From the NCBI RefSeq assembly GCF_022170785.1, contig NZ_CP081870.1, forward strand, positions 608,001-672,000: a stretch of 64,000 bases of DNA. The letters run 5' to 3'. This DNA comes from Rossellomorea marisflavi. GTDB lineage: Bacteria; Bacillota; Bacilli; Bacillales; Bacillaceae_B. Positions 61,165 to 64,000 of this stretch are shown piece after piece. Position 1 is the stretch's first letter. Each line of letters begins with the position of its first letter. A program made the translations under genes and the position numbers. A model generated the notes under the pieces. It ran no database searches, was not told the origin of the DNA, and saw only the letters and a program-made list of their open reading frames with translations.

Positions 61165-62647
61165 AACGAGAACGAATTTCTTCCCGTCATTTGATGAGAG
61201 TTCAGATGTGCTTCATATCCAGAAGAATGACACGCTTCAGAAGGTGAGGATGGAAAAGGGGCTGTATGAAGAGTTCCTTGGGATCCTGGGGGAGTTCAAC
61301 GGTGGTTCCTCCGCAGATCTGGACGGGAAGTCCACAGACTATAAAAGGGTGCTCAAGTTCTGTCTCCACCAGGGGCTCCTTGATCAACCCTTGCACGACA
61401 ATGAGCCTTTCCTTCTTCGTTACGTGGAGAACGCCTATGATGACTACAGGACGGTGTGGGATAAGATCGTCTCGACCCCGGTCGATGTGATCGATGCGCC
61501 ACCATCCATTTTGGGGCTACTCAACGAAAACGATCTGCAGACAGGCGAAGGGGAAAAACGGACCATACGCTGGATCGATGGAATCGGTCTTGCAGACCCC
61601 GGGGATTTTGTCATTCTTCATGACAATGGTCATCATGCTTTCTTCATCCATGAGAATGAACGTGATCTTCAACTAGCTAAGGGTCTCGTACAGAGAGAGC
61701 GGAGCGGGGGTCCCTTGGAACTGGGAAAACGGGTTGCAGGTGTAAGGGCACTGGCGGAATGGGTCAAGCATATCGTGGATCCCCGTCGCAAGAAGCTCGT
61801 GACCGTGCTGTATGACACCGGTGAGTCTGCCGTTATGGGGAAAGAAGATGTCACCTCGACCCTCCCGCTGTATGAGAGGAAGTTCCTGGACGCGGATCCC
61901 GACCTTTCCTTCATCCAGAAGCTTGAAGGGCGGTGGACGAGCTTTCATTCCCTGGATGTGTCCATCAATGAGGGAGACCCGGAATTCCCCGTTCACCTCC
62001 ATGTGGCTCCGTATGAAATCCGGTTCCAGGACTTTACGCATCGAAGCATCGACTATGAGTATAAAGATGCGGCCATTCACGCCCTGACAAGGGGAATCGA
62101 AGGGTATCTGGGCAGCATCGATGACAGTGGGTGGGTAGCAGACTACTCAAAGGAGCGATTTTATATCAGGGGGATGATCCCTTTCCTCGGTAAGACAGGG
62201 GAATTCGTCGAACTTGCTGCGTTGCCGGCACGATATGAAGAGCGCATCGGTTCAATCTTGGCACAGACGGACTCGATCAATGAGATTGCGGTCATCCTCG
62301 AGACACTGTTCCGAGAAGATGTATTCGTCTTATACCTGGTCGACCAAGACCGCCGGGTGCTCTACAAAGGTACGGCGGAAATCGAGCTTGGCAGGGAACT
62401 GAGCCGGGCGCTTGCATGGGTGACCGGTCATCTGCTCAATGGTCTTGAAGTTTGTGAAGGGACGCTGGAAGGTTCATTTAGGGCCATCCCTTTCCCCCTT
62501 GAACAGAAGACTCCATCCGATATCCACGCAGAGCTGACCCGTGAGCTTTCGGACATCCCGATCACGGAATCGGCATGGATCTACCAGGGTGATGTGGAAG
62601 ATGCAGGGCTATATGTAGGAAAGTTTGAAAGGGGTGACGCAGGATGA
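61154..62647 (+). CDS. E1-like cyclodehydratase partner / RiPP-recognition protein
   Basis: A 497-residue protein. The N-terminus (LFLKTRTNFFPSFDESSDVL, then HIQKNDTLQKVRMEKGLYEE) resembles the RiPP-recognition element and first strand block of Ocin_ThiF/SagC-type partners that deliver precursor to YcaO. No ATP-binding GxGxxG is present. The central region has an odd YcaO-like piece, AAIHALTRGIEGYLGSI near residue 310. It lacks the CxxC zinc pair that such partners carry near the C-terminus; that pair is in the next gene. I place the start at TTG 61154, five to seven bases after AGGGGAG, overlapping the previous gene by 11 bp. Its stop overlaps the YcaO start as ATGA. Family assignment is moderate. 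Confidence 0.7.
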   Translation: MFLKTRTNFFPSFDESSDVLHIQKNDTLQKVRMEKGLYEEFLGILGEFNGGSSADLDGKSTDYKRVLKFCLHQGLLDQPLHDNEPFLLRYVENAYDDYRTVWDKIVSTPVDVIDAPPSILGLLNENDLQTGEGEKRTIRWIDGIGLADPGDFVILHDNGHHAFFIHENERDLQLAKGLVQRERSGGPLELGKRVAGVRALAEWVKHIVDPRRKKLVTVLYDTGESAVMGKEDVTSTLPLYERKFLDADPDLSFIQKLEGRWTSFHSLDVSINEGDPEFPVHLHVAPYEIRFQDFTHRSIDYEYKDAAIHALTRGIEGYLGSIDDSGWVADYSKERFYIRGMIPFLGKTGEFVELAALPARYEERIGSILAQTDSINEIAVILETLFREDVFVLYLVDQDRRVLYKGTAEIELGRELSRALAWVTGHLLNGLEVCEGTLEGSFRAIPFPLEQKTPSDIHAELTRELSDIPITESAWIYQGDVEDAGLYVGKFERGDAG

Positions 62648-64000
62648 CGGTCATGACTGAAACCGGGCTTCCCATCATGGACCGAAACAGCCATCTTTTC
62701 GTAGGGCCGTGGAAAAAGGAGCGCGGACACGCCTGCTTTACCTGCTTCACCTCATACCTTACCTCAAATGGAAGTAACCTTGCTTCGATCCTTGACCAAG
62801 AACTGAGAGGACCTGGTGAAAGGGATTGTGGGAACGATCTCCATGGATTGGATGTTCATTCATTCATCAATCGCGTCCTCGTCATCGATAAGCGGTCGTG
62901 GTCGGTGACTTGGAAGAAATTCCGCAAGAATCCGTTCTGTCCAGAGTGTGGGGTGGAATGGGAAGAAGAGCGGAAAACGGAGCTTCATCTGACAGACGAA
63001 CCCCATTTTAGGGTGAAATCAGGAAAAGAGATCTCCCAGCTTCTGAAACGGTATGAAGATGAACTGATTGATGCCGACACAGGAGTCGGAAGAGCACTCT
63101 TCCGCGATGCAGAATCGAATATCATCCCCATGTACGCCATCGAAGCGGTCATCCATGATCGGACGTTCTATTCATATGGGCGAACGACGGGGATCGCGGA
63201 ATCAAGGAATGCGGCCATCCTTGAGCTCCTTGAACGCTATTCAAGCATGGTCCCGAGATTCAAGGCACCCATCGTTGCCTCTTATGAAGAGCTTGTTGCA
63301 AATAATAAAAAGGTGGTGCCGCCCGGGCGTTACATTCTGCGGAGCCCCCTAGATCCCGACCGCAAGCTCCACTGGACGAGCTGCCGGGAAGTAGGGACGG
63401 GAGAGGCATTCTTGATACCGGAGCAGATGATGTACTTTGATAATCAGCTTCTGAGGGGTGAAACCCGCTTCCTATACGAGACGTCCAATGGGACTGCCCT
63501 TGGCGGGAGTGTGGAAGAGGCGTTGGTGTATGCGATCCTCGAGGCGGTGGAGCGGGATTGCTTCCTCGTCCACTGGTATACGAAGCGCCTTCCACGAATC
63601 ATTGATCAGGAAAGCCTGGCGAATCCCCATGTGAAAGGGATCCTCCGTACGCTTGATCAGCTCGGATACGAGACATACTTATTCGACATCACCCTCGAGA
63701 CAGAGGTCCCAGCCGTATGGGTCCTGCTCCGTAACACCGATGCAGATGGGCAGCTTCATCTCTACAATGCCGCAGGCTCACACTTCGATCCCGAAGCAGC
63801 GATTTTCGCGGCCCTTGTGGAAGCGGGTACCTCGGTCATCGTGTATGAAGAGAAGCTCCGAGCTGAAAAGCCGGGCCTCTCCCACCTGATCGGCAGCCCG
63901 GAAAACGTCACCCACATGGAGGATCACGTGAACTACTATGCCTTCAGGGAGAACAGCGGTGCATTCGACTATCTCTTCGATCGGATGGCCGATCTTGAGC
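62644..64000 (+). CDS. YcaO cyclodehydratase with N-terminal zinc module, 3' end outside window
   Basis: The first 452 codons are visible and the frame stays open to the window edge. Residues 1-140 hold two CxxC pairs, HACFTCF (Cys31/Cys34) and FCPECG (Cys99/Cys102), like the structural zinc site at the end of E1-like partners. From about residue 160 the YcaO fold follows, with TTGIAESRNAAILELLERYS and ALVYAILEAVERDCFLVHWY, the two acidic ATP/Mg-binding signatures. YcaO enzymes use ATP to convert Cys/Ser/Thr to azolines. ATG 62644 overlaps the stop of the partner gene. A dehydrogenase, exporter, protease or immunity gene may follow beyond the edge. Confidence 0.9.
   Translation, partial: MTVMTETGLPIMDRNSHLFVGPWKKERGHACFTCFTSYLTSNGSNLASILDQELRGPGERDCGNDLHGLDVHSFINRVLVIDKRSWSVTWKKFRKNPFCPECGVEWEEERKTELHLTDEPHFRVKSGKEISQLLKRYEDELIDADTGVGRALFRDAESNIIPMYAIEAVIHDRTFYSYGRTTGIAESRNAAILELLERYSSMVPRFKAPIVASYEELVANNKKVVPPGRYILRSPLDPDRKLHWTSCREVGTGEAFLIPEQMMYFDNQLLRGETRFLYETSNGTALGGSVEEALVYAILEAVERDCFLVHWYTKRLPRIIDQESLANPHVKGILRTLDQLGYETYLFDITLETEVPAVWVLLRNTDADGQLHLYNAAGSHFDPEAAIFAALVEAGTSVIVYEEKLRAEKPGLSHLIGSPENVTHMEDHVNYYAFRENSGAFDYLFDRMADLE

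Noticed and set aside
1-64000. rRNA, tRNA genes, insertion sequences or prophage genes
   Set aside because: I looked for rRNA and tRNA sequence features, transposases and integrases on both strands and found none. The only mobile-like signals are the non-coding hairpin elements.

Overview
The window is a stretch of a Bacillaceae (Bacillus sensu lato) chromosome. Gene content matches Bacillus subtilis at many loci (mreBH, yclNOPQ, nsrR/hmp, motAB, yfkM/yfkK/yfkH-like, psuK/psuG, zosA). Genes have strong AGGAGG-type ribosome sites, frequent TTG/GTG starts and U-tailed hairpin terminators. The base composition looks moderate (high forties percent GC, judged by eye, not computed). A Rossellomorea-like marine or soil Bacillaceae would fit, but the species cannot be fixed from the sequence alone.

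Layout. 1-13 kb: end of an ECF sigma factor gene, a repeat-rich gap, mreBH, a sigma-D-type promoter driving a BMP-family binding lipoprotein plus a chemoreceptor, a hotdog thioesterase, an MFS pump, a repetitive protein plus alpha/beta hydrolase, ampS, and the divergent nsrR/hmp nitric-oxide module. 13-18 kb: small proteins, motAB (also with a sigma-D-like promoter), a sodium:alanine-type symporter, then a 1.1 kb array of GC-rich repeats. 18-32 kb: Fur-controlled petrobactin uptake yclNOPQ, pseudouridine catabolism (psuK-psuG), a multi-PAS sporulation-type kinase, a monooxygenase/methyltransferase pair, an orphan lysine N6-hydroxylase, and a stress protein with a sigma-B promoter. 32-41 kb: DUF1128, YtxH, YihY, CstA, an Asn/Ser-rich GsiB-like protein, and two consecutive T-box leaders (one for an MFS transporter, one for a short eukaryote/archaeal-type prolyl-tRNA synthetase). 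41-56 kb: a membrane protein, a second repeat array, a PTS IIBC plus EEP-fold enzyme operon, the sulfate ABC operon behind two leader terminators, a lipoprotein, PerR-box-controlled zosA and an MFS transporter.

56.8-64 kb: the most distinctive region is a RiPP gene cluster running off the right edge. Three near-identical precursor peptides with Ser/Cys-rich cores are followed by a terminator, a LanB-type dehydratase N-terminal (glutamylation) protein, a separate elimination-type protein, an E1-like partner protein, and a YcaO cyclodehydratase that carries the E1 zinc cysteines at its N-terminus. The genes overlap or nearly abut, so they look like one translationally coupled operon. It should make a peptide with azol(in)e rings and dehydroamino acids, either a thiopeptide or a goadsporin-like linear peptide.

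A second cross-window signal is a family of at least ten GC-rich intergenic elements (0.4-0.9, 17.6-18.7 and 43.1-44.0 kb). They share a conserved scaffold, but each carries its own pair of complementary 8-9 nt arms at two fixed positions. Different copies use different arm sequences that still pair, which is covariation expected of a selected hairpin.
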